A stretch of DNA of 64,000 nt from Actinomycetes bacterium (GTDB lineage: Bacteria > Actinomycetota > Acidimicrobiia > Acidimicrobiales > RAAP-2). The notes below the pieces were generated by a model. It did no database searches. It worked only from the letters and a program-made list of their open reading frames with translations, and had not been told where the DNA came from. The DNA is taken from the NCBI GenBank assembly GCA_021778895.1, contig JAJYBR010000002.1, positions 218,386 to 282,385 of the forward strand, read 5' to 3'. A program made the translations under genes and the position numbers. Positions 44,217-52,115 of this stretch are shown here, piece by piece; the first letter of the stretch is position 1; every line of letters starts with the position of its first letter.

Positions 44217-45131
44217 ATGTCCGTGGCCGTGGTGCGCGCCGCCAGTTGGCGCGAGGTGCTCAAGGGCTACGTGGCCCTCACCAAGCCCCGCATCATCGAG
44301 CTGCTCCTGGTGACCACGCTGCCGACGATGGTCGTCGCGGCCCGGGGCATCCCCGGCGCCTGGCTGACGATCGACACCCTCATCGGGGGCACGCTGGCCG
44401 CGGCGGGGGCCAACGCGCTGAACATGGTGATCGACCGGGACATCGACGCGGTCATGGAGCGCACCAAGGGCCGGCCCCTGGTGCGCGGGGTGATGACGCC
44501 GCGGGCGGCCACGGTGTTCGCCTTCGGCCTCGAGGCCATCGCCTTCGCGGTGCTCGCCATCTGGGTCGACTTCCTCGCGGCCTGGCTGGCGGTCGCCGCC
44601 ATGCTGTTCTACGTCGTCGTCTACACGATCTGGCTCAAGCGTCGCAGCCGGCAGAACATCGTGATCGGCGGCGCCGCGGGCGCGGTGCCCGTGCTGATCG
44701 GGTGGGCCGCGGTCACGAACTCGCTCTCGTGGACCCCCGTGCTCTTGTTCCTCGTCGTGTTCATCTGGACGCCGCCGCACTTCTGGTCCCTCGCGGTGCG
44801 CTACCGCGACGACTACGACGCGGCGCACGTGCCGATGATGCCGGTCGTCGCCTCGCTGCGGCGCACCACGCTGGAGATCCTCGTCTACACCGTGGTGATG
44901 TGGGCGGTCACGGTCCTGCTGGGCCCGGTGGCCAACCTGGGGTGGATCTACGCGGTGACGGCCACGGTGCTCGGGGGCGCGTTCACCTTCTACGCCGCCC
45001 GCCTGTATCGCCACGCGGTCCACGATCGGGCCGACGTCGGCGAGGCGATGCGTCTGTTCCAGTTCTCGATCACGTACCTGACGGCACTGTTCGTGCTGAT
45101 GGCGGTGGATGTCATTGCCCGATACCACTGA
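44217..45131 (+). CDS. ctaB: Protoheme IX farnesyltransferase (heme O synthase)
   Basis: 304 residues, eight to nine transmembrane helices of the UbiA fold. Prenyl-diphosphate/Mg motif NMVIDRDIDAVMERTKGRPL, and the second site YRDDYDAAHVPMMP. Also WTPPHFWSLA. It adds a farnesyl group to heme B; CtaA then makes heme A. It overlaps the thioredoxin-like gene by 23 bases. Confidence 0.95.
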   Translation: MSVAVVRAASWREVLKGYVALTKPRIIELLLVTTLPTMVVAARGIPGAWLTIDTLIGGTLAAAGANALNMVIDRDIDAVMERTKGRPLVRGVMTPRAATVFAFGLEAIAFAVLAIWVDFLAAWLAVAAMLFYVVVYTIWLKRRSRQNIVIGGAAGAVPVLIGWAAVTNSLSWTPVLLFLVVFIWTPPHFWSLAVRYRDDYDAAHVPMMPVVASLRRTTLEILVYTVVMWAVTVLLGPVANLGWIYAVTATVLGGAFTFYAARLYRHAVHDRADVGEAMRLFQFSITYLTALFVLMAVDVIARYH

Positions 45132-45675
45132 GCAGCCGCGGCGGGGGCACCCCTCGCCCATGATGCTGATCCCCCTGGCGATCGGGACGCTGGTGGCGGT
45201 GGCGCTGATCGTCGCCGTCTCGGTCCTCAGCTCGCACGGGTCGAACTCGTCGAGCAACTCCCAAGTCGGCACGCGGGCGGCCGCCTTCGACCTGCCCGCG
45301 CTCCACGGCAGCACCTTGCGCGCCCCCTACCAGCAAGGCCACCCCACGGTGCTCTTGTTCATGGCCAGCTGGTGCGGGCCGTGCCGCGTGGAGATCCCCC
45401 ACGTGGTCGACTACCTGGCGCACCACGACCTCGGCAACGTCCGCGTCGTCGGGGTCGACACCGCCGACCAGCGCACCGGGGCGCTGGCCTTCGTGGCCCA
45501 GGACCACGTGGGCTTCCCCGTGGCCTTCGACCCCAACAGCTCGGTCGCGAACTCCTTCGGTCTGGCGGCCCTGCCCGACACCGTCTTCGTCACGGCCTCC
45601 GGGACGGTGGCCGACGTCGTGGTCGGCCCGGTCTCGGACACCGGCCTGGCTGCGGGGATCCGCGCGATCCGCTAG
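45109..45675 (+). CDS. Membrane-anchored thioredoxin-like (TlpA/ResA) protein
   Basis: 188 residues, ATG within the end of ctaB. Signal-anchor helix at ~20-40, a Ser/Asn linker, then a thioredoxin fold with WCGPC at 88-92 and the cis-Pro region ALPDTVFV. It acts outside the membrane, likely in reducing cysteines for cytochrome c or oxidase copper assembly, as its place after ctaB suggests. It ends four bases inside the convergent ABC permease stop. Confidence 0.9.
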   Translation: MSLPDTTEQPRRGHPSPMMLIPLAIGTLVAVALIVAVSVLSSHGSNSSSNSQVGTRAAAFDLPALHGSTLRAPYQQGHPTVLLFMASWCGPCRVEIPHVVDYLAHHDLGNVRVVGVDTADQRTGALAFVAQDHVGFPVAFDPNSSVANSFGLAALPDTVFVTASGTVADVVVGPVSDTGLAAGIRAIR

Positions 45676-46403
45676 TCGAGGCGGAACGAGCGCGCCGCCA
45701 GGACCGGCGCGCCCACGGCCCACAGCGCCAGCACCAGCCAGTCCGCGCCCGTGGGTGCGGTGCCCTGGCCCACGATGCGGTGCAGGGCCTCGGCCAACGC
45801 CCCCGCCGGCAAGGCGGTGGCCGCCCGCGCGGCCCCGGTCGGCAGCGAGCGGAGCGGCACGACGATCCCCGACCCGAGCAGCAGCACCAGGTAGAGGCCG
45901 TTGGCCGCCGCCAGGTTGACCTCGGCGCGCAGCCACCCGGCGAGGGCCAGGCCGATGCCGGCCAGGCCCGCCGAGGCGAGCAGCATGGCCGCGGTGGCCG
46001 CCAGCGCCCCGCCGAGCCCGCCGTGGGGTCGCCAGCCGAGCCCGACCGCGACCGCGGCGACGATGGCCACCTGCAGGGCCTCGGTCACCAGCAAGGAGGC
46101 GAGCTTGGCGCCGATCAGGCGCCCGCGGCCGAGCGGCGTCACGTGGAGCCGGCGCAGGATGCCGTAGGTGCGCTCGAAGCCCGTGGAGATCGACAGCGCG
46201 ACGAGCGAGGTCGACAGGACCGTCAGGGCGAGGATGCTCGGGGCGAAGAAGTCGATGCGCCGGTGGACCGGGTGGGCCGTGACGTGCACCAGGGTGAGGA
46301 AGACCAGGAGCAGGACCGGGATGATGACGGTCAGCAGCAACGTCTCGCCGCGCCGCAGGGTCATCGCGACCTCGGCCCGGGTCTGGGCCCACCAGGCCTT
46401 CAC
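45672..46403 (-). CDS. ABC-2 type transporter permease
   Basis: 243 residues from the GTG at 46403, overlapping the ATPase stop. Six transmembrane helices; FERTYGILRRLHVTPLGRGR is the ABC-2 signature between helices 2 and 3. It would export a lipid, polyketide or drug together with the ATPase; the cargo is unknown. Some actinobacterial pairs beside ctaA/ctaB serve heme or oxidase biogenesis, which remains possible. Confidence 0.9.
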   Translation of the reverse strand: MKAWWAQTRAEVAMTLRRGETLLLTVIIPVLLLVFLTLVHVTAHPVHRRIDFFAPSILALTVLSTSLVALSISTGFERTYGILRRLHVTPLGRGRLIGAKLASLLVTEALQVAIVAAVAVGLGWRPHGGLGGALAATAAMLLASAGLAGIGLALAGWLRAEVNLAAANGLYLVLLLGSGIVVPLRSLPTGAARAATALPAGALAEALHRIVGQGTAPTGADWLVLALWAVGAPVLAARSFRLD

Positions 46404-47308
46404 GGTCGCTCCCGCTCGTCGGCGATGATCGCGAGGTAGCGGTCCTCGAGCGAGGCCCGGGTGCGCAGGGCCACCAGGGTCGCGCCCTCGTCGGCCAGGG
46501 CGGCGGCGATGGCGGCGGTGCGTTGCGGGTCGGCCGGACCGCGCACCCGCAGGTGGGTCGGATCCTGGGCCTCGACCGGGATGCCGAGCCGCTTGGTCAG
46601 CCGGGCCGCGTCGACGGCGCCGCGCACCTCGACCACCGTGGCCGCGTCGGCGCCGGCCAGCTCGTCGAGCGTCCCGCGGGCCACCACTTGGCCCCGGTGC
46701 AGGATCGCCACGTGGTCGGCCAGGCGCTCGGCCTCGTCGAGCTCGTGGGTCGTGATCACGACCGCACAGCCCCGCTGGCGCTCGGCGTCGATCGTCTCGC
46801 GGATCACGCGCCGGCCCTCGGGGTCCACCGAGCTGGTGGGCTCGTCGAGCAGGAGGGCGCGCGGCCGCCCGAGCAGCGCCAGCGCCAGGAGGGTGCGCTG
46901 CTGCTCGCCGCCCGACAGCCGGCGCCAGGGCGTGCGCGCGCACGACCGCAGGTCGAGGCGCTCGAGGAGCTCGTCGGGGTCGCGCGGCGCCTCGTAGTAC
47001 GCGGCGGTGAGGCGCAGCACGGTGGCTGGAGGCATCGGCAGCCAGACGCCGCCGCGCTGGAGCAGGGCCCCGGTGCGCGCGACGACCTCGGCGTGGTCCC
47101 GGTACGGGTCGCGGCCGTGCAGGCGCACCGTGCCCGCGTTCGGCGTCCGGAAGCCCAGCATCGTCTCGACGAGGGTCGTCTTGCCCGCGCCGTTGGGCCC
47201 TAGCAGCGTCACGATCTGGCCGTAGTCGACGCTCAGGCTCACCCCGTCGAGCGCGTGCAGCGGGCCGTAGTCGACGCGCAGCTGGTCGACGTCGATGGCG
47301 TGGCTCAT
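46400..47308 (-). CDS. ABC-2 transporter ATP-binding protein
   Basis: 302 residues. Walker A LLGPNGAGKTT, signature RLSGGEQQRTLLALAL, Walker B ALLLDEPTSSVD, H-loop ITTHELDEAERL. A C-terminal ~80-residue extension (VVEVRGAVDAARLTKRLGIP...) matches DrrA/CcmA-type regulators. TAGGTT lies eight bases before the ATG, so leaderless. It is divergent from serS across 72 bp. Confidence 0.93.
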   Translation of the reverse strand: MSHAIDVDQLRVDYGPLHALDGVSLSVDYGQIVTLLGPNGAGKTTLVETMLGFRTPNAGTVRLHGRDPYRDHAEVVARTGALLQRGGVWLPMPPATVLRLTAAYYEAPRDPDELLERLDLRSCARTPWRRLSGGEQQRTLLALALLGRPRALLLDEPTSSVDPEGRRVIRETIDAERQRGCAVVITTHELDEAERLADHVAILHRGQVVARGTLDELAGADAATVVEVRGAVDAARLTKRLGIPVEAQDPTHLRVRGPADPQRTAAIAAALADEGATLVALRTRASLEDRYLAIIADERERP

Positions 47309-47380
47309 GGTTAGGCAACCTAGACGCTGGCGGCGCCCGACGACCCCGGGGCCCAGAGGCCCCGACGGTAGGCTCGAGGC

Positions 47381-48679
47381 GTGATCGACCTGACCCAGTT
47401 GCGTCGGGAGCCCGACGTGGTCACCGCCGCCCTGGTGCGCCGGGGCGTGACGGCCGCCGAGGTCGCCGAGGTCCAGGACCTCGACGCCGAGCACCGCCGC
47501 CTGCTCCAGGAGGCCGAGGCGGGCCGCGCCGAGGTCAAGGACCTCTCGCGCCAGGTCGCCGAGGCCCGCCGGGCCGGCGACACCGCGCGGGCCGAGGCCC
47601 TGAGCGCGCGCAGCCGGCTCCTGGGCGAAGAGGAGCGTCAGACGACGGCGGCCGCCACGGACGTGGCTGCGCGCCTGCGCGCGCAGTGGCTGGCCCTGCC
47701 CAACCTGCCGGACCCCGCCGCGCCCGACGGTCGCGACGAGAACGACAACGTCGAGGTGCGGCGCTGGTGGCCGGGCCAGGACGCCGGCCAGCCACCTCCC
47801 ACCTACGGCGACCACCAGCGGGTGCCCCACTGGGAGACCGGCGCGGCGCTCGGGATCCTGGACCTGGAGTCCGGGGTCAAGCTCGCCGGGTCGATGTTCC
47901 CGCTGTTCCGCGGGCGCGGCGCCCGGCTGCTGCGGGCGCTCAGCTCGTTCGCCCTGGAACGTCACGAGGACGCCTTCGAGGAGATCCGCCCGCCGACCCT
48001 GGCGCTGACCGAGACGATGGAGTCGACCGGTCACCTGCCCAAGTCGGCCGACGACATGTACGCCATCGAGCGCGACGGGCTGTGGGCCATCCCCACCGCC
48101 GAGGTGCCGCTGACCTCGATGAACCGGGGGGAGATCCTCGACGAGGCGCGCCTACCCCTGCGCATGACCGCCCTGACGGCGTGCTTCCGCCGCGAGGCCG
48201 GGGCCGCCGGGCGCGACACGCGGGGCCTGCTGCGGGTCCACGAGTTCGACAAGGTCGAGCTGTTCGCCTACTGCACGCCCGCCCAGGCGCCCGAGGTCCA
48301 CGCCGACGTCCTGGCGCGCGCCGAGGACCTGCTGCGCGCCCTCGGTCTGGCCTACCGCGTCCTCGACCTGTGCACCGGTGACCTGGGCACCTCGTCGGCG
48401 CGGACGTTCGACCTGGAGGTCTACAGCCCCGGGGTCGACAAGTGGCTGGAGGTCTCCTCGGTCAGCTGGTTCCGCGACTACCAGGCGCGCCGGGCCAACG
48501 TGCGCTACCGCCAGGCCGACGGGACGACGGCCCTGGTGCACACGGTCAACGGGTCGGCCCTGGCCTGGGCGCGCATCTGGGCCGCCCTGGTCGAGGTGGG
48601 TCGTCAGCCGGACGGCTCGGTGCGCCTGCCCGAGGTGCTCGCGCCCTACCTCGGCTCGACGCTCATCACGCCGCGTTGA
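47381..48679 (+). CDS. serS: Seryl-tRNA synthetase
   Basis: 432 residues, GTG start six bases after TAGGCT. The N-terminal coiled-coil tRNA-binding arm (~28-100) is followed by the class II catalytic core: motif 2 ACFRREAGAAGRDTRGLLRV, Ser-site TAEVPLTS, and motif 3 NGSALAWARIWAALVE. It charges tRNA-Ser and tRNA-Sec in the cytoplasm. Its 3' end overlaps the convergent response-regulator gene by 14 bases. Confidence 0.96.
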   Translation: MIDLTQLRREPDVVTAALVRRGVTAAEVAEVQDLDAEHRRLLQEAEAGRAEVKDLSRQVAEARRAGDTARAEALSARSRLLGEEERQTTAAATDVAARLRAQWLALPNLPDPAAPDGRDENDNVEVRRWWPGQDAGQPPPTYGDHQRVPHWETGAALGILDLESGVKLAGSMFPLFRGRGARLLRALSSFALERHEDAFEEIRPPTLALTETMESTGHLPKSADDMYAIERDGLWAIPTAEVPLTSMNRGEILDEARLPLRMTALTACFRREAGAAGRDTRGLLRVHEFDKVELFAYCTPAQAPEVHADVLARAEDLLRALGLAYRVLDLCTGDLGTSSARTFDLEVYSPGVDKWLEVSSVSWFRDYQARRANVRYRQADGTTALVHTVNGSALAWARIWAALVEVGRQPDGSVRLPEVLAPYLGSTLITPR

Positions 48680-49379
48680 CCTCGAAGCGGTAGCCCACGC
48701 CGCGCACCGTCGTGATGTAGCGCGGCTCCTTGGGGTTCTCCTCCAGCAGGGCGCGCAGCCGCTTGATGTGGACGTCGAGGGTCTTGGTGTCTCCCACGTA
48801 GTCGCTGCCCCAGACGCGGTCGATCAGCACGTCGCGGGTCAGGACGCGGCCGGGGTTCTCCAAGAGGAGCTGGAGGAGCGCGAACTCCTTCTTGCGCAGC
48901 TTGACTTCCCGGTCCCCGACGTAGCAGCGGTGCGCGTCGATGTCGAGCCGGAACGGCCCGCGCTGGATGGGCTCGTCCTCGACCCACGCCACGGTGTGCT
49001 CGCGACGCCGCAGCACCGCGCGCATCCGCGCGACCAGCTCGCGCAGCCGGTAGGGCTTGGTGACGTAGTCGTCGGCGCCCAGCTCCAAGAGCAGGACCGT
49101 GTCGACCTCCTCACCCTTGGCGCTCACGACGATGATCGGGACGTCGCTGGTCTCCCGGATGGTCCGGCAGACGTCCAGGCCGTTCATCTTGGGCAGCATC
49201 AGGTCGAGGAGGATCAGGTCCGGCCGCCGGGCCGCGAAACGGGCCAGGCCCTCGGCCCCGTCGCGGGCCACGTCGACCTCGAAGCCCTCGTGCGCCAGGC
49301 CCACGGTCAGCGCCTCGATGAAGGACTCCTCGTCCTCGACGAGCAGGACGCGGACGCGCGGCGCGCTCGGGGGGCTCAC
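48666..49379 (-). CDS. RegX3-like response regulator (OmpR family)
   Basis: 237 residues, GTG overlapping the kinase stop. The receiver domain has Asp16-Glu17, phosphoacceptor Asp59 (LILLDLMLPKMNG) and Lys in VSAKGEE. The winged helix has LRKKEFALLQLLLENPGRVL and KTLDVHIKRLR. It probably controls phosphate-starvation or envelope genes, as the SenX3-RegX3 pair does in mycobacteria. Here it is preceded by the sensor, the opposite of no known requirement; the order kinase then regulator matches senX3-regX3. Confidence 0.9.
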   Translation of the reverse strand: MSPPSAPRVRVLLVEDEESFIEALTVGLAHEGFEVDVARDGAEGLARFAARRPDLILLDLMLPKMNGLDVCRTIRETSDVPIIVVSAKGEEVDTVLLLELGADDYVTKPYRLRELVARMRAVLRRREHTVAWVEDEPIQRGPFRLDIDAHRCYVGDREVKLRKKEFALLQLLLENPGRVLTRDVLIDRVWGSDYVGDTKTLDVHIKRLRALLEENPKEPRYITTVRGVGYRFEVNAA

Positions 49380-50656
49380 GACTCCACCGGCAGCTCGAGG
49401 GTGAACGTGGAACCCTCGCCCTCGCGCGACTCGACGCGCACCGTGCCGCCGTGGTTCTGGGCGACGTGGCGCACGATCGAGAGCCCGAGGCCGGTTCCCC
49501 CGGTCTCGCGCGCGCGGCCCGGGTCGACGCGGTAGAAGCGCTCGAAGATGCGCTCGAGGTCCTTGGTGGGGATGCCCACGCCGTGGTCGACGACCTCGAC
49601 GCGCACGACGGGGGCGCCCTCGTCGTCGGGTGCGGTGCCGCGCGCCAGGCCGACGCGCACCGTGCCCCCGGGGGGCGAGTACACGACGGCGTTCTCCAGC
49701 AGCGCGTGCATGGCCGACACCAGCTGGCGGCGGTCGCCCACCACGACGGGCGCCCAGTCGGGCTCGGTGAAGTCGATGGTGATCTCGTGCTGCTCGGCGG
49801 CCACGCGGATGCGCTCGATGGCCTCGGCCACGAAGAGGGCGGCGGCGATGGGCTCGCGCTGGGGCGATCCCTCGCTCTCGATGCGCGACAGGTCGAGCAG
49901 GTCCTCGATGATCCGGTTGACGCGGAAGGCCTCGGTGTTGATGCGCTCGGCCAGGCGGTGCGCCACTGTGGCGTCCTGCTCGAACTGCAGGGTCTCGGCC
50001 AGCAGCCCGAGGGCGCCCATCGGGGTCTTCAACTCGTGGCTGACGTTGGCGATGAAGTCGCGGCGCATCTCCTCGAGGCGCCGCCGCTCGCTGGTGTCCT
50101 CGATGACGGCCAGCACACCGAGGGGACGGCGCCCGTCGTCGATGAGCGAGGCCCGCACCTGGAGGGTGCGCCGCGGCGGGCCGTAGAGATCGATGGAGCG
50201 CTCGGCCACGCCGTCGGACCAGCCGGCCGACAGGCAGTCGGTGACCGCCTGGGCCGCGATGGCCTCGCCGTAGCGGGAGTTCATCAGGGTCTCGGCCTCG
50301 CTGTTGCGGTAGACCACGTCGCCGGCCTCGTTGCACAGCACCAGGCCCAGGGGCAGCGTGTCGAGGGAGCGGCGCAGGCGCACCGACTCGGCACTCGACT
50401 CGCCCACGGCGGTCGTGGCCGCAGCGGTGACCTCCTCCAGGTAGGACATGGCTGACTCGACGCGCCCGGTGTCGCTGCGCGGTTCGGCGCCCAGGCGCGT
50501 CCCGAGCGCGCTCAGGCGCTGGGCCAGGGAGCGGTGGTCGCGCCAGTGGCTGAGGAGGTAGCCGAGGCCGACGCCGACGAGCACGACGCCCACGAGCGCC
50601 GCGTAGATGGCGGCGTCGGGCCACGTGGCGAGGAGATGGTGGGCGCTGGCGAGCAC
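49376..50656 (-). CDS. SenX3-like sensor histidine kinase
   Basis: 426 residues, GTG start. One transmembrane helix (~15-35), a short extracytoplasmic tip, a PAS domain (~95-190, DTLPLGLVLCNEAGDVVYRN), HisKA with His207 (FIANVSHELKTPMG), and HATPase with N box (LLENAVVYSPP), DHGVGIP and GGTGLGLSI. The single helix and near absence of an outer domain match SenX3, which reads phosphate uptake through PhoU/PstSCAB in mycobacteria; those partners are not here. Confidence 0.9.
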   Translation of the reverse strand: MLASAHHLLATWPDAAIYAALVGVVLVGVGLGYLLSHWRDHRSLAQRLSALGTRLGAEPRSDTGRVESAMSYLEEVTAAATTAVGESSAESVRLRRSLDTLPLGLVLCNEAGDVVYRNSEAETLMNSRYGEAIAAQAVTDCLSAGWSDGVAERSIDLYGPPRRTLQVRASLIDDGRRPLGVLAVIEDTSERRRLEEMRRDFIANVSHELKTPMGALGLLAETLQFEQDATVAHRLAERINTEAFRVNRIIEDLLDLSRIESEGSPQREPIAAALFVAEAIERIRVAAEQHEITIDFTEPDWAPVVVGDRRQLVSAMHALLENAVVYSPPGGTVRVGLARGTAPDDEGAPVVRVEVVDHGVGIPTKDLERIFERFYRVDPGRARETGGTGLGLSIVRHVAQNHGGTVRVESREGEGSTFTLELPVES

Positions 50657-50724
50657 GACCCCATTCTTCCAGACGTCCAGCGTCGCATCGCGACCGTTGC
50701 GAATACCACGACCTTGGAGGCCCC

Positions 50725-51006
50725 ATGCTCGACGCCTTGAACCTCACCCCCTCGACCTCGGCGCTTCCCGGCAGCGCCGAGCTCCAGCAGCTGGCCAACG
50801 GGCTAGCTGCCTGGGGACTGATCGGCGCGATGATCGCCCTGGTGCTCGGGGCGGCGCTGTGGGCCATCGGTTCCCACACCCAGAACATGCACCAGTCCCT
50901 GGCCGGTCGCCGGGCCGTGCTGACGTCACTGGTCGCCGCCCTGCTGATCGGGGCGGCACCCCACCTCATCGACTTCTTCTTCAAGACGGGCGTCGCGGTC
51001 CGCTGA
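50725..51006 (+). CDS. VirB2/TrbC-like small two-helix protein
   Basis: 93 residues. Two hydrophobic helices (~28-47 and ~65-82) joined by a basic loop HQSLAGRRA, the topology of VirB2/TrbC pilins and of actinobacterial DUF6112-type conjugation proteins. No long signal peptide is seen. Shine-Dalgarno TTGGAGG precedes the ATG. It overlaps the next gene by TGATG. First gene of the secretion-like module and divergent from senX3 by 68 bp. Confidence 0.7.
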   Translation: MLDALNLTPSTSALPGSAELQQLANGLAAWGLIGAMIALVLGAALWAIGSHTQNMHQSLAGRRAVLTSLVAALLIGAAPHLIDFFFKTGVAVR

Positions 51007-52115
51007 TGGGCGTGCGCTGCGTGACCGACCCGCTGGGATGTGGCGTCGCGACGGTGACCCACGCCGCCTTCGGCGGCATCTTCGGGTCGCTGACCACCTG
51101 GGTCGTCGCGAGCGTGTCGTGGCTGCTCGACGCGCTGGGCCACGTGCTGGCGGCGACGGGCCGGCCGGCCGACGTCGTGGCGGCGGCGACCCCCGAGTAC
51201 CACGTCTTGTCGTCACTCGCTCCGCTCGTCTTGCTCATCGGTCTCGGTGTCGCGACCCTGCAGGGCATCGCCCACGCCGACGTGGTCGGACTGTGGCGCG
51301 TCTACCTCGGCGTGGCCCCCGCCGCGATCGCGGCGGTGGTGCTCGGCACGCAGCTGGCCTCGGTGATCCTGGTGGCGTCCGACCAGCTGGCGTCCGCGGC
51401 CGCGGGATCGGCCGTCCACCAGGTGCCCCGGCTGGCGGCCATCGTGCAGGTCGCCGCGGTCGCCACGCCGGGGTTCGGCGCCTTCTCCCTGGCGGTCCTC
51501 CTCACCGTGGGGGCCTGGCTGCTGTGGTGCGAGCTCGTGGTGCGCAGCATCGTCTTGACGCTCCTGATCGTCGTGGTGCCCCTGGTGGTGCCCCTGGTCA
51601 CGATCCCGGCCCTGCGGCGCCTGGGCTGGCGGCTGCTGGAGACGTTCGTGGCGGTGGCCCTGTCCAAGGTGGTGATCGTGATCGCCCTGGTGGTCGGGCT
51701 CGACAGCCTCCACGGCTCCTCCGTGCTCACCGTGGTGGGTGGGGCGGTCACTCTCCTGCTGGCGACGGCCAGCCCCTTCGTGGTGCTCCGGCTGATCCCG
51801 TGGATGGAGCAGTCGGCCCTCCACGGCGCCGAGGGCCTGCGCCAGCGGGCCACCCGAGCGGCGGCGGCCCTCCCGTCCTCGCCGGTGGTGGCCGCGGCGC
51901 GAGCGCTCGCCCCCGAGGAGCCCTTGGGACCGCCACCGTCCCTGGGGCCCGACTTCGGGATCCCGGAGTGGCCCTCTCAGGGCGACGTGCCCCTGCCCGA
52001 GCAGCCCGAGACGCGCACGCCCTTCCCCGTGGGCCCCTCCCAGCCGCGCCACGGGCACGCGGTGGTGCTCCACGACGACATGGGCCCGGTGATCGGGTGG
52101 CACTGGGATGACTGA
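51006..52115 (+). CDS. VirB6/TrbL-like polytopic membrane protein
   Basis: 369 residues. About six transmembrane helices between ~20 and 265, with a central block SLAVLLTVGAWLLWCELVVR and LLIVVVPLVVPLVTIPALRR as in TrbL/VirB6 channel proteins. It ends in a long Pro-rich cytoplasmic tail (~290-369). In conjugation systems this protein forms the inner-membrane channel. It overlaps both neighbours, the VirB4-like gene by eight bases. Confidence 0.75.
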   Translation: MGVRCVTDPLGCGVATVTHAAFGGIFGSLTTWVVASVSWLLDALGHVLAATGRPADVVAAATPEYHVLSSLAPLVLLIGLGVATLQGIAHADVVGLWRVYLGVAPAAIAAVVLGTQLASVILVASDQLASAAAGSAVHQVPRLAAIVQVAAVATPGFGAFSLAVLLTVGAWLLWCELVVRSIVLTLLIVVVPLVVPLVTIPALRRLGWRLLETFVAVALSKVVIVIALVVGLDSLHGSSVLTVVGGAVTLLLATASPFVVLRLIPWMEQSALHGAEGLRQRATRAAAALPSSPVVAAARALAPEEPLGPPPSLGPDFGIPEWPSQGDVPLPEQPETRTPFPVGPSQPRHGHAVVLHDDMGPVIGWHWDD